Positions 1 to 7,986 of a stretch of 64,000 nt of DNA are shown piece by piece. The number at the start of each line of letters is the position of its first letter. Position 1 is the first letter of the stretch. Under the pieces are notes generated by a model that worked only from the letters and a program-made list of their open reading frames with translations, was not told where the DNA came from and ran no database searches. Source of the stretch: Pseudonocardia sp. T1-2H (GTDB lineage Bacteria; Actinomycetota; Actinomycetes; Mycobacteriales; Pseudonocardiaceae); contig NZ_JBBPCL010000001.1 in the NCBI RefSeq assembly GCF_038039215.1, forward strand, positions 5,270,001 to 5,334,000. The letters run 5' to 3'. A program made the translations under genes and the position numbers.

Positions 1-281
1 AGCACCCGGGTGCGGCGCGGGTCCTGCGCTCGGCGGGCCCAGAACATGCCCTTGACGGCGAGATTGTCGCTCTCGGTGCCACCGGTGGTGAGGACGATCT
101 CGGACGGGCGGGCGCCGAGGGCCGCGGCGATCCGCTCCCGGGCCTCCTCCACCTCGCGGCGCGCGCGGCGGCCCGCGGAGTGCAGCGAGGAGGCGTTCCC
201 GGTGCGGCCCATCGCCGCCGTCATCGCCGCGACGGCATCGGGAAGCATCGGCGTGGTCGCGGCATGGTCGAGGTAGGTCAC
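1..281 (-). CDS. iscS: Cysteine desulfurase, N-terminal part (window edge)
   Basis: PLP-dependent cysteine desulfurase of the NifS/IscS class, which releases sulfur from cysteine for Fe-S clusters and tRNA thiolation. Only about 93 N-terminal residues lie in the window; the gene runs off the left edge. The visible part is diagnostic: [10 protein letters not shown] at residues 3-12, [11 protein letters not shown] at 28-38 and TTGGTESDN at 64-72, the last being the PLP-phosphate binding segment. The GTG at 281 is preferred because it sits just behind a GGGGGA ribosome-binding site and starts where the family normally starts; an in-frame ATG at 350 would only add a low-complexity extension. From memory, the neighbour order matches M. 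tuberculosis iscS (Rv3025c). Confidence 0.9.
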   Translation of the reverse strand, partial: MTYLDHAATTPMLPDAVAAMTAAMGRTGNASSLHSAGRRARREVEEARERIAAALGARPSEIVLTTGGTESDNLAVKGMFWARRAQDPRRTRV

Positions 282-385
282 GACCCGTGTCCCCCGTGTG
301 GTGGTGCGGGCGTGACCGGCGCCCCTGCGTCCGGCTCGGTCATCGGTCATCAGGGTAGACGCCGACGGGAGCCGGGGCCGTCGGG

Positions 386-1294
386 CTACCCGGCTGCGAG
401 CTCCGGCCCGCCGACCGGGGTCGCGGTGGTCACGCTGGGTGCTGTGCCGCTGACCGCCAGTTCCGCGCGGCGGGCCAGGGTCCGCCGGTCGCCCAGCGGG
501 GCCAGCGCCGGGAGCAGCGTGAGCTCGCACACGAGGCCCGGCAGGCGCAGGACCCGGGCGACCGAGTCCCACAGCGTCTCGTCGCCGACGAACGCGCCCG
601 CGGTCGTGGGCCGGCCGCCGGGGAGTTCCAGGGTGATCCGGACCGGACGGACGGGCACGCCGGCGTCGAGCGCGGCCTGGAACGCGGCCCGGCGGAACGG
701 GCCGGAAGCCGAGCCGCACCACGTCGTCCCCTCGGGGAAGACGCCGACCACGGCCCCCGCCCGGAGCGCGCCGGCGGTCTCCGCGACGACCGCAGGCAGC
801 CCGTGCAGGCCGGCGCGGTCGACGAAGAGCGTGCCGCAGCGCCGCGCCAGGTCGCCGAGGAGCGGCCAGTCCGCGACCTCCCGCTTGGACAGCATCCGGA
901 CGGGCGCCACGGCGCCGAACGCGACGACGTCGATCCAGGACAGGTGGTTGGCGACGACGAGCACGCCGCGTCCCGGCTCGGTGCGGTAGCCGGTCTCGCC
1001 GGCGAGCCGCAGCTCGATCCCGGCGGCGCGCAGGACGGCGCGGAACAGGGCGCCGACCGCCCGGTCCCGGCGCTCGTCGCCGAGCAGCGGGAGGAACGGC
1101 AGTGCGACGACGCCGGCCAGCAGCGTCGTGACCAGGGCGAGGGTGCGGTGGACGAGGCGCCAGGACAGGCCCGTCGTGCGCGGCGGCAGGCACTCGGAGC
1201 CGCACGGGGACGACGGGGCCCAGGCGGGCCGGTCGGCGTGGAGGCCGGGATGCGTCGGGTGCACCGCCGTGGTGGTCACCGCCGTGGGGCTCAC
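386..1294 (-). CDS. 1-acyl-sn-glycerol-3-phosphate acyltransferase family (PlsC/OlsA-like)
   Basis: Membrane-associated acyltransferase of 302 residues that should move an acyl chain onto a lyso-lipid. The PlsC catalytic motif NHLSWID is at residues 116-122 and the substrate motif FPEGT at 186-190. A hydrophobic stretch at about 50-70 probably anchors it. The GTG start overlaps the stop of the upstream N-acyltransferase as GTGA, so the two genes are translationally coupled. The pairing of an OlsB-like and an OlsA-like acyltransferase suggests ornithine-lipid or a related aminolipid synthesis; this is inferred from the pair. Ordinary phosphatidic acid synthesis is the alternative. The M. tuberculosis counterpart is probably Rv3026c. 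Confidence 0.88.
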   Translation of the reverse strand: MSPTAVTTTAVHPTHPGLHADRPAWAPSSPCGSECLPPRTTGLSWRLVHRTLALVTTLLAGVVALPFLPLLGDERRDRAVGALFRAVLRAAGIELRLAGETGYRTEPGRGVLVVANHLSWIDVVAFGAVAPVRMLSKREVADWPLLGDLARRCGTLFVDRAGLHGLPAVVAETAGALRAGAVVGVFPEGTTWCGSASGPFRRAAFQAALDAGVPVRPVRITLELPGGRPTTAGAFVGDETLWDSVARVLRLPGLVCELTLLPALAPLGDRRTLARRAELAVSGTAPSVTTATPVGGPELAAG

Positions 1295-2055
1295 CGCTCG
1301 CCGCCCAGGAAGAACCTCAGGTAGCGGTCGTCGGCGTGGTCCAGGCCGAGCAGGACCGGGAAGTCCGCGCAGTCGAAGTCCGGGTCGAACGCGGGGGCGC
1401 CGCAGACCCAGGCACCGAGCCGGAGGTAGCCGCGCAGCAGCGGCGGCATGCTCGCGCGCCGGTGCCGGGTGGCGCCGTGCACGTCCCAGGGGGTGTGCGG
1501 GCGGGCCCGGTACTCCTCGGGGGCGAGGTGCCCGGCGAGCACGCGGTCCCAGACGCCCGCGGCGAGCGCGCCCCCGTCGGACAGGGGGACGCTCGCGCAG
1601 CCGGTGAGCCAGCGGTTGCCGGTGAGCAGCATGTACCGGGCGATTCCGGCCCACACCAGCCCGACGACCGCGCCCGCCCGGTGGTCCGGGTGCACGCAGG
1701 AGCGCCCGGCCTCGACCAGCGAGGACCGGATCGGGGCGAAGGAGGCGAGGTCGAACTCGCCCTCGGAGTAGAGGGCGCCGGCCGCGGCGGCCCGGGCGGG
1801 CGGCAGCATCCGGTAGGTGCCGACGACCTCGCCGGAGGTGTCGTCGCGGACCACGAGGTGGTCGCAGAATTCGTCGAAACGGTCGACGTCCAGGCCCGGG
1901 CGCGGCGTGTGGAGCCGCGCGCCGAGCTCGTCGGCGAAGACGAGGTGGCGGAGCCGCTGGGCGGCTTCCACCTCGGACGCGTCGGTCGTGAGCAGCAGCG
2001 AGTAGCGCGCCGCGGCCGCCTGAGGGGTGCGGACCAGAACCTGTGAAGAGGTCAC
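1291..2055 (-). CDS. OlsB-like GNAT-fold N-acyltransferase
   Basis: Protein of 254 residues resembling the L-ornithine N-alpha-acyltransferase/hemolysin-like GNAT family (Acetyltransf_5). Supporting segments are [20 protein letters not shown], then LVFADELG near the N-terminus, [10 protein letters not shown], and the acyl-carrier binding segment [12 protein letters not shown] followed by a conserved [12 protein letters not shown]. These proteins attach a 3-hydroxyacyl chain from ACP to an amino acid or lysine side chain. The GTG at 2055 is chosen because the family homology begins immediately after it. The gene overlaps the downstream acyltransferase by four bases. The exact amine substrate cannot be read from the sequence. 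Confidence 0.82.
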   Translation of the reverse strand: MTSSQVLVRTPQAAAARYSLLLTTDASEVEAAQRLRHLVFADELGARLHTPRPGLDVDRFDEFCDHLVVRDDTSGEVVGTYRMLPPARAAAAGALYSEGEFDLASFAPIRSSLVEAGRSCVHPDHRAGAVVGLVWAGIARYMLLTGNRWLTGCASVPLSDGGALAAGVWDRVLAGHLAPEEYRARPHTPWDVHGATRHRRASMPPLLRGYLRLGAWVCGAPAFDPDFDCADFPVLLGLDHADDRYLRFFLGGER

Positions 2056-2130
2056 GGGCCCTGAGTACCGAGCCCGATCGACCGTCCCCGGCCCTCCCGT
2101 CGTCCGGCACATGACGATCACATGAACCCG

Positions 2131-2284
2131 CGAGTCAGGCCCGGCAACCGCGCGAGTCGCGGCCCGAGGCCCCGCGAGTCGCGACCTGAGGCCCCGCGAG
2201 TCGCGCTCTGGCGCCGCACGAGTCGCGCTCTGGCGCCGCACGAGTCGTGCTCTGGGGCCGCACGAGTCGCGGCCTGAAGCCCGC
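2131..2284 (+). repeat. Array A: seven units of a 22-bp tandem repeat beginning CGAGTC
   Basis: CGAGTC recurs at 2131, 2153, 2175, 2197, 2219, 2241 and 2263, an exact 22-base spacing throughout. A typical unit reads CGAGTCGCG followed by a CTCTGGCGCCGCA-like remainder. The array lies in the 5' intergenic space of the acyltransferase operon and has no convincing reading frame of its own. Period and core match array B at 2543-2737, which lies in the opposite orientation. There are no unique spacers, so this is not CRISPR. Confidence 0.9.
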
Positions 2285-2339
2285 CGGTCGCGGCATCCCG
2301 TGGCAGGGCCACCGGCCGGCGGCCACCGGCACCTATTGG

Positions 2340-2402
2340 TGATCGCGATCTCGGGAGCGGCGGCGACGTCTCACGTCGCTTCCGCTCCCAGATTCGTGAT
2401 CA
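2340..2402. repeat. Long imperfect inverted repeat (about 30-bp arms, 3-nt loop)
   Basis: Arms at 2340-2369 and 2373-2402 pair in 23 of 30 positions. The inner part GCGACGT/ACGTCGC and the middle GGGAGCGG/CCGCTCCC are perfect, and both outer ends are TGATC. The hairpin lies between the two oppositely oriented 22-bp arrays. No terminator U-tract follows on either strand. Confidence 0.75.
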
Positions 2403-2542
2403 AGGCGCTGTGCAAGGCGCACGATCACAGCCCGACGACTACCCGCGGCGACAGGGCTTGGCCGTCCCCTTTCACGAACATCCCCGCCCGGCCCGCGAGG
2501 AGCTCTCCTGCCGGTCGGGCGCCGCGCCCGCAGGAACACAGC

Positions 2543-2737
2543 GACTCGCTGACGGAACCGCCCGACTCGCTGACGGAAACCCCGACTCGCGCGGTCTGGG
2601 ATCCCGACTCGCGCGGTCTGGGATCCCGACTCGCGCGGTCGGAGATCCCGACTCGCGCGGTCGGAGATCCCGACTCGCGCGGTCGGAGATCCCGACTCGC
2701 GCGGTCGGAGATCCCGACTCGCGGGGCGGAAACGCGA
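2543..2737 (-). repeat. Array B: inverted copy of the 22-bp tandem repeat
   Basis: GACTCG recurs at 2543, 2564, 2584, 2606, 2628, 2650, 2672, 2694 and 2716. The last seven starts have exact 22-base spacing and the first two intervals are 21 and 20 bases. Read on the minus strand the unit is CGAGTCGGGATC followed by TCCGACCGCG or CCAGACCGCG, clearly related to array A. Positions 2584-2715 are nearly identical units, which suggests recent expansion. Confidence 0.9.
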
Positions 2738-2741
2738 CGGC

Positions 2742-2772
2742 GGCCCCGCACCCCCTCGGAGGGTGCGGGGCC
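2742..2772 (-). terminator. Hairpin terminator downstream of etfBA
   Basis: Perfect 12-bp arms GGCCCCGCACCC (2742-2753) and GGGTGCGGGGCC (2761-2772) enclose a 7-nt loop. It lies 19 bases past the etfA stop on the minus strand. No U-tract follows, as is usual for GC-rich actinobacterial terminators. Confidence 0.72.
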
Positions 2773-2791
2773 GTCGTGGGCGTGCGCGAGG

Positions 2792-3742
2792 TCAGCTCCT
2801 GCGCTTCGCGACCTCGTCCTTGAGCTGCGGCGCGACCTTGAACAGGTCACCCACCACACCGAAGTCCGCGATCTCGAAGATCGGGGCCTCGGTGTCCTTG
2901 TTCACCGCGATGATCGTCTTCGACGTCTGCATCCCGGCCCGGTGCTGGATCGCACCGGAGATCCCGAGCGCGATGTAGAGCTGCGGGGACACCGTCTTGC
3001 CGGTCTGCCCGACCTGGAACTGGTGCGGGTAGTAGCCCGAGTCCACCGCCGCGCGGGACGCGCCGACCGCGGCACCGAGGGAGTCCGCCAGCGCCTCGAC
3101 GACGGTGAAGTCGTCCGCCGACCCGACGCCACGGCCACCGGAGACGATGACCGAGGCCTCGGTCAGGTCCGGGCGGTCGCCCTGGGTCACCGGCTCCCGC
3201 GAGGTCACCGTCGCCGAGCGGCCGGACGCGGCCGGGATCTCGACGGTCTCCTCCGCCGCGGCACCCTCGGCGTTCTCCACCTCCACCGAACCCGGACGCA
3301 GCGTGATCACCGGGTGCGCGGTGTTCGCCTTGGCCTCGGCGATGAACGCCCCACCGAACACCGAGTGCGTCGCGCTCGGGCCCTCGCCGACCGCGACGAC
3401 GTCACCCAGCAGCGCCGAGTCCGTGCGCACGGCCAGCCGCCCGGCGATCTCCTTGCCGTCGGCGGACACGCCGATCAGGACCGCCACCGGGTCCTTGGAC
3501 TCGACGAGCGAGGCCAGCACCGACACCTGCGGGGTGAGGAAGTCGGTGGAGTCGGTCTCCGCGACGTAGACCTTGGCCGCGCCGTGCGCCTTCAGGCCGT
3601 CGGCCAGCTTCCCGGCGGTGCCGGCCGGGCCGACCACCACCGCGGACGGCTCACCCAGCGCGCGGGCCGCGGTCAGCAGCTCGAACGTGCTCTTCTTGTT
3701 CTCCCCGTCGACGTGATCGACGAGGACCAGAACCTCAGCCAT
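2792..3742 (-). CDS. etfA: Electron transfer flavoprotein subunit alpha
   Basis: The 316-residue EtfA/FixB subunit binds FAD and passes electrons from acyl-CoA dehydrogenases toward the quinone pool. The N-terminus MAEVLVLVDHVDGENKKST is typical. The C-terminal FAD domain has VIVSGGRGVGS, SRAAVDSGYYPH, QVGQTGKTVSPQLYI and the GISGAIQHRAGM segment, ending with IADFGVVGDLFKVAPQL. Full family length. It lies 30 bases downstream of etfB with an AAGGAAA ribosome-binding site, so the two form one operon. Corresponds to M. tuberculosis fixB (Rv3028c). Confidence 0.97.
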   Translation of the reverse strand: MAEVLVLVDHVDGENKKSTFELLTAARALGEPSAVVVGPAGTAGKLADGLKAHGAAKVYVAETDSTDFLTPQVSVLASLVESKDPVAVLIGVSADGKEIAGRLAVRTDSALLGDVVAVGEGPSATHSVFGGAFIAEAKANTAHPVITLRPGSVEVENAEGAAAEETVEIPAASGRSATVTSREPVTQGDRPDLTEASVIVSGGRGVGSADDFTVVEALADSLGAAVGASRAAVDSGYYPHQFQVGQTGKTVSPQLYIALGISGAIQHRAGMQTSKTIIAVNKDTEAPIFEIADFGVVGDLFKVAPQLKDEVAKRRS

Positions 3743-3772
3743 TCCGGTTTCCTTCCTCTTCGTCTAGGGGGG

Positions 3773-4558
3773 TCAGATGAGCTTCTGCGAGACCAGGAAC
3801 GCGGCGATCTTCGCGCCGCCGTCGCCCTCGTCCTCGACCTTCTCACCGGCCGACTTCGGCGGCTTCGGCTGCGCCGAGGTCACCGAGGTCAGCGCGTTCG
3901 CGAGCCCGACCTCCGACGCGTCGATCCCGGCGTCGGCCAGCGACAGGGTGGTCACCGGCTTCTTCTTCGCCGCCATGATCCCCTTGAACGACGGGTACCG
4001 CGGCTCGTTGATCTTCTCGTTCACCGAGACGACCGCCGGCAGCTCCGTGGTCAGGATCGTGACGCCGTCGTCGGTCTCCCGGCGCACCGTGACCGTCGAA
4101 CCCTCGACCGTGAGCTCACGGGCGTGGGTCAGCGCCGGCAGGTCCAGGATGTCCGCGACCATCGCCGGGATCGCGCCCGAGCGGCCGTCGGACGCCTCGT
4201 TGCCGGCCAGGACCAGGTCCACCTCACCGAGGGTGCCGATCACCTTCGCCAGCGCCTTCGCGGTCTGCACCGCACAGGAGCCGTGCAACGCGGAGTCCGA
4301 GAGGTGCACCGCCTTGTCCGCACCCATGGACAGCGCCTTGCGGATCGCGTCCGTGGCCCGGTCCGGCCCCATCGTCACCACGGTGACCTCGGAGCCGTCG
4401 TTGGCCTCCTTGAGCTGCAGCGCGGACTCCACCGCACGCTCGTTGATCTCGTCCAGCACCGCGTCCGTCGCGTCGCGGTCCAGGGTGTGGTCACCGTCGG
4501 ACAACTTCCGCTCGGAGTAGGTGTCCGGCACCTGCTTGACCAGTACGACGATGTTCAT
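3773..4558 (-). CDS. etfB: Electron transfer flavoprotein subunit beta
   Basis: The 261-residue EtfB/FixA subunit carries the AMP-binding domain of the ETF heterodimer. It begins MNIVVLVKQVPDTYSERKL and contains the signature LVLAGNEASDGRSGAIPAMVA, then LPAVVSVNEKINEPRYPSFK, the hallmark of beta subunits contacting acyl-CoA dehydrogenases. The ATG at 4558 follows an AAGAGG ribosome-binding site. The gene is first in the etfBA operon. Its C-terminal 30 residues are charged and less conserved. Corresponds to M. tuberculosis fixA (Rv3029c). Confidence 0.97.
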   Translation of the reverse strand: MNIVVLVKQVPDTYSERKLSDGDHTLDRDATDAVLDEINERAVESALQLKEANDGSEVTVVTMGPDRATDAIRKALSMGADKAVHLSDSALHGSCAVQTAKALAKVIGTLGEVDLVLAGNEASDGRSGAIPAMVADILDLPALTHARELTVEGSTVTVRRETDDGVTILTTELPAVVSVNEKINEPRYPSFKGIMAAKKKPVTTLSLADAGIDASEVGLANALTSVTSAQPKPPKSAGEKVEDEGDGGAKIAAFLVSQKLI

Positions 4559-4948
4559 CGGACCTCTTCGACCTCCTGCCGGTGCGAGTCACGCCCCGTC
4601 GATGGTGCGTGCTCGTCGTTCGCCTGCGAACCTACTGCCGTTCCTGATGCCGTTGACATGTCGCGACGCTCACGGCTCCGTCAGGAGCGGAACGCACCGC
4701 GCCGATGACCTCGCGACCCGGTCGGCAGACCTCGAGATGGAATCGACTCTGCCAGCCGCCCCGCTGGTCCGCGCGGCGGACGTGGTCGCACGATTGTTAC
4801 CGCGGGGTAGCGGCCCGGCAAACGACTGCGCAGGTGAGACTGCTCACGAGGGTGCGGGGCAGGAGGCCTGTCCGCACCGTCCCGTCGGTCGTGTTTGCCG
4901 GGGGCCGGGGGCCGGGTATGTCCGAATCCCCTACCACCGGAGGACGTT
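4559..4948. other. Intergenic region between etfB and the polysaccharide-side genes
   Basis: This 390-base region holds no convincing gene. A palindrome GTTCGC-CT-GCGAAC at 4618-4631 lies 60 bases upstream of the etfB start and could be an operator for etfBA. On the right end, GGAGGA at 4939-4944 is the ribosome-binding site of the small gene at 4949. No clear -35/-10 pair was found. Confidence 0.5.
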
Positions 4949-5089
4949 GTGCCGATCCTGGACAAGATCAAGAACTTCCTGCGCAGCCCGCAGGGCCGCA
5001 AGCTGGCGGATCAGGGCAGGCGCTATGCCTCGGACCCGAAGAACCAGGAGAAGCTGCGGCGGCTGATGAACAAGCGCCGCGGGGGCTGA
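4949..5089 (+). CDS. Small conserved-looking basic protein (46 aa)
   Basis: Short protein of 46 residues, VPILDKIKNFLRSPQGRKLA at the start and KLRRLMNKRRGG at the end, predicted to be helical and strongly basic. The GTG at 4949 follows a GGAGGA ribosome-binding site with proper spacing, which decides this start over an upstream in-frame ATG at 4895 that would add low-complexity residues. The pattern (short amphipathic helix, SPQGRKLADQGRRYASDPKN) recalls small actinobacterial proteins of unknown function. I do not recognise a function. An imperfect hairpin follows at 5118-5160. Confidence 0.65.
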   Translation: MPILDKIKNFLRSPQGRKLADQGRRYASDPKNQEKLRRLMNKRRGG

Positions 5090-5117
5090 TCACGACCGCT
5101 CGGCGCTCTACCGTTCG

Positions 5118-5160
5118 GCGCTGTGACCCGCCGCCGCCGCGAGTGGCGCGATCACAGCGC
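5118..5160 (+). terminator. Possible terminator hairpin after the small basic protein gene
   Basis: Nine-base arms GCGCTGTGA (5118-5126) and TCACAGCGC (5152-5160) are separated by a GC-rich 25-nt loop, about 30 bases past the stop codon. The stem is short and the loop long, so this is weak. Confidence 0.35.
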
Positions 5161-5234
5161 TGGACAGCGGTCGCGGGGCGGATATGGTCACCGCGATCTC
5201 TCCCCACCCCGCTGACCGACCCCGCGGAGCAGCC

Positions 5235-6221
5235 ATGACGGCCGTCGCGTCGCCTCCCCGTTCCCGGATCCGCGTGCGACGCCTCGCCGTCGGGCTGGTG
5301 CTGGTCGCCGGGCTCACCGCATGCGGTGAGGGCAATCCGGAAGCACCCCTCGGCCCGCTCAGGGACGGCCTGCCCGCCCTGGCCGGCCGGGTCCCCGGCA
5401 CGGTCACCCGTGCGGGCGGCACGGACACCGCGGACGTCGTCGCGAAACTGCAGGCCGCCCTCACGTCGAAGGGCGGCGCGGTCGCGACCGTCGTCGACCA
5501 CTCCGTCAGGGCCGCGCGGGCCGGCACCTCGTTCCCCGAGGTCGTCACCGTCGTCGGCGGCTCCCCCGCCAGCCAGGTCCCGCTGTTGCGGCTCGACCAG
5601 CGGGCCGGTGTCCTGCTGCCCGAGCGCTACCTCGTCCGGCAGGACGTCGAGGGTGGCGCCGTGACCGTCACCTACGACTCGGCCGACTACGTCGCGGCGG
5701 TCTCCGGCATCGGCGACGCCGCCGCGTCGGCCCCGCTGGCGGCCGCCGCCGCGGACGTCGCGTACGCGGCCACCGGGAACGACCCGCAGGCCCTGCCGAC
5801 CCCGCTCATCGGCGTCACCCCGGCGAGGTTCGTGGTCAGCGTGTTCGGCAGCGCGGACGTCCCGGTCACCGTCGGCCGGCTCACCCGCGCCGCGGGCCTG
5901 GCGCCCACGAGCAACGCCGCGACCGTGGACCTCGCCGCGGGATCCGCGACGGACGGCCCGGCGATCCGGCCCACCACCGCGGTCCTGGTGAACGTCCCCG
6001 AGGCCGAGGGCCCGCTGCTGCAGGCGGCGCCGTCGATGGCGCTGGAGTTCCCCCTGCGGTTCCTGGTCTGGGTCGACGACCAGAACCGCACCCTGATCGG
6101 GTATCCCTCCCCCGCGTCGCTCGCCGCCCGGCACGGCGTGGCCGCCACCGACCCGGCAGTCGTGAAGCTCACGACCGAGGCCGATCGGCTCGCCCGGACG
6201 GCGGCGGGACTGCTCCAATGA
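5235..6221 (+). CDS. Lipoprotein with two DUF302 domains
   Basis: Predicted exported lipoprotein of 328 residues. A basic, hydrophobic signal peptide ends in a lipobox (VAGLTAC) with the lipidated cysteine at residue 30. Two DUF302-like repeats follow. The first, about 50-140, has VDHSVRAARAG and SFPEVVTVVGGSPASQVPLL. The second, about 190-310, has TPARFVVSVFGSADVPVTV, ALEFPLRFLVWVDDQNRTL and IGYPSPASLAARHG. DUF302 proteins are small periplasmic or cytosolic proteins without a settled biochemical role, and a secreted tandem copy is less usual. The ATG at 5235 gives a compact signal peptide. Function unknown. Confidence 0.78.
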   Translation: MTAVASPPRSRIRVRRLAVGLVLVAGLTACGEGNPEAPLGPLRDGLPALAGRVPGTVTRAGGTDTADVVAKLQAALTSKGGAVATVVDHSVRAARAGTSFPEVVTVVGGSPASQVPLLRLDQRAGVLLPERYLVRQDVEGGAVTVTYDSADYVAAVSGIGDAAASAPLAAAAADVAYAATGNDPQALPTPLIGVTPARFVVSVFGSADVPVTVGRLTRAAGLAPTSNAATVDLAAGSATDGPAIRPTTAVLVNVPEAEGPLLQAAPSMALEFPLRFLVWVDDQNRTLIGYPSPASLAARHGVAATDPAVVKLTTEADRLARTAAGLLQ

Positions 6222-6272
6222 CCGTCCGGCCCGCCCGGCCACGGGTGGGCCGGCGAACGTGAGGAGGCTGCC

Positions 6273-6596
6273 GTGCTCGTGACCGGCTACGACGACCGGA
6301 CCGGCCAGGGTTACGTCGTGAAGACCGGGAGCGACCGCTCCGCTCCGGAGCCCGGGGTCCGCGAGGTCAGCCACGACGGTGTGACGGTCCTCATGACCGA
6401 CGGCCTCGCCCTGCTCCTCGACGACGCGCTGGCCCACCGGCCCGTCGCCCTGCTGTCCTGGTCCGGCCCCGAGGTGCCGCTGACCCTGGACGACCACACG
6501 CTCCTGGCGTGGCTGAACTCCGCGGTGGGCGGGGTGGTCACGGTGTCCGGGGACCCCGGACCGGATCCGCGGCTGAGCGGGGCGACACCCGGCTGA
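6273..6596 (+). CDS. Hypothetical protein (107 aa)
   Basis: Small protein of 107 residues starting with a GTG that follows a strong GAGGAGG ribosome-binding site. It begins VLVTGYDDRTGQGYVVKTGS and includes MTDGLALLLDDALAHRP and WLNSAVGGVVTVSG. Third codon positions are almost all G or C, supporting real coding. No signal peptide or membrane segment is visible and I do not recognise a family. It lies 51 bases after the DUF302 lipoprotein and is probably co-transcribed with it. Confidence 0.6.
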   Translation: MLVTGYDDRTGQGYVVKTGSDRSAPEPGVREVSHDGVTVLMTDGLALLLDDALAHRPVALLSWSGPEVPLTLDDHTLLAWLNSAVGGVVTVSGDPGPDPRLSGATPG

Positions 6597-6775
6597 CCGG
6601 CCGCAGGAGATGGGCTGTTCGCGCCGCCCGGTGTGGCGATCGACCTCAGCGGTCTTCCACTAAGGACGCCGGCCCAGGACCAGCCGCGTGATCGTCGTAA
6701 CAGTCGCTCCCGACCCCGCGAGAACCCTCTAGTGCCTCCCGTGCCGTCACGCGGCGGGGCCCGGAGGTGACCGAT

Positions 6776-7986
6776 GTGAGGGTGCGACCCCGCGACCGAC
6801 AGCACCACGAGCCCGAACGAGACCAGCCCGCCAGCGCAGGCCGGGGCGATCTCCGTGTGCGGCTCCTCGCCGAGCCGGACGCGGCCGCCCGACGGTCCTG
6901 GGACGCCCTCGTCGACCGCACTCCCGGTACGGACGTCACCCAGCTCACCGCCTGGCCACGGGTCCGCGCCCTGTCCGGATTCACCGCGCGGTGGGTCCTC
7001 GCCGAACGGGACGGCGAGCTGGTGGGCGGCGCCCAGCTCCTGATCCGCCGGCTGCCGGTCCTGGGCGAGGTCGGCTACGTCCCCTACGGACCGGTGGTCC
7101 CTGCCGGCACGGCGGACCGTCCGGCGGTGGTCCGTGCCCTGGCGGGCGCGCTGGCCGGGCCGGGCGCCCGGGGAACCCGGGCACTGTTCGTCCAGCCCCC
7201 CGAGGACGGCGCGGACGTCTCGGCCGAGCTGCTCGCCCGGGGCTTCCGGCCATCGGAGGCCGGCATCGCGCCGGTCGGCTCGATCCGGATCGACCTGACC
7301 GAGGACCTCGACCTGATCCGCGGCCGGTTCGGCCGCAGGCTGCGTTCCTGGACGAACCGGTGGGAGAGCCGCGGGGTCCGCGTGCGCCGGGGGACGAGGC
7401 GGACGTCCCACTGCTCGCGAGCCTGTTGGAGCACACCGCTGCCCGGCAGGGCCACACGGCGCTCCCCGCCGGGTACGTGCAGGTGCTCTACCGCGAGCTC
7501 GCGGCGAGCGGGCACGCCGAGCTCTTCGTCGGGGAGGTCGACGGGACGCCCGTCGCCGCGGACCTCGTCACGCGCTGCGGTGGGATGGTGCGCGGGCGGC
7601 TCACGGGCTTCGACCGCTCCGGCGAGGCGGGGCGGCTGAGCGTGCCGGCCGCGATCCGCTGGGAGATCATCCGCTGGGGCCACGCGAAAGGCTTGCACTG
7701 GCTGGACTTCGGTGGCCTGCGCCCCGCCACCCTCGACGCGCTCGACGCGGGCGGCGGGCCCCCGCCGGGGGGCTGGCTGCCGGTCGACCAGCCCAAGCTG
7801 ACGTTCGGCGGCACCGCCTTCCGCTACCCGCAGGCGATGGAGCTGCTCTCGCCGCGCCCGGTGCGGGCCGGCTACGACCTCGTCGCCCGCTCGCCGGCGG
7901 GCAGGCAGGCACTCGACCGTGCGCGGAACCTGCTGCGTGACGTCCGAGGCCTGCGAAGCCGACCCCCGCGCGAGGTGGCGACATGA
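6776..7986 (+). CDS. FemAB/GNAT-like acyltransferase (PF13480 type), frameshifted
   Basis: Protein of about 400 residues with the double-GNAT layout of FemAB-like proteins found in polysaccharide loci. The N-terminal half (DLRVRLLAEPDA, RSWDALVDRTPGTDVTQLTA, LVGGAQLLIRRLPVLGEVGY) is in one frame. The C-terminal half (PLLASLLEHTAARQGHTALP, HAELFVGEVDGTPVAADLVT, KGLHWLDFGGLRP) continues in the -1 frame. The break is at a run of five G at 7389-7393; a sixth G would join the frames as VRRGDEADV. The GTG at 6776 is preferred over 6767 because of ribosome-binding-site spacing. The stop overlaps the next start as ATGA. Its substrate is unknown. Confidence 0.75.

Noticed and set aside
2131..2737. CRISPR array
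   Set aside because: Units are contiguous 22-bp repeats without unique spacers, and there are no cas genes nearby.
2300..4708. Long open frame on the plus strand across the repeats and opposite etfBA
   Set aside because: It is antisense to clearly recognised etfA and etfB and runs through tandem repeats; the translation is Arg/Gly/His-rich without any recognisable motif.
7389..7393. Programmed -1 frameshifting in the FemAB-like gene
   Set aside because: The P-site codon would not re-pair after slippage and no stimulatory structure is evident; a missing G is simpler, although not proven.
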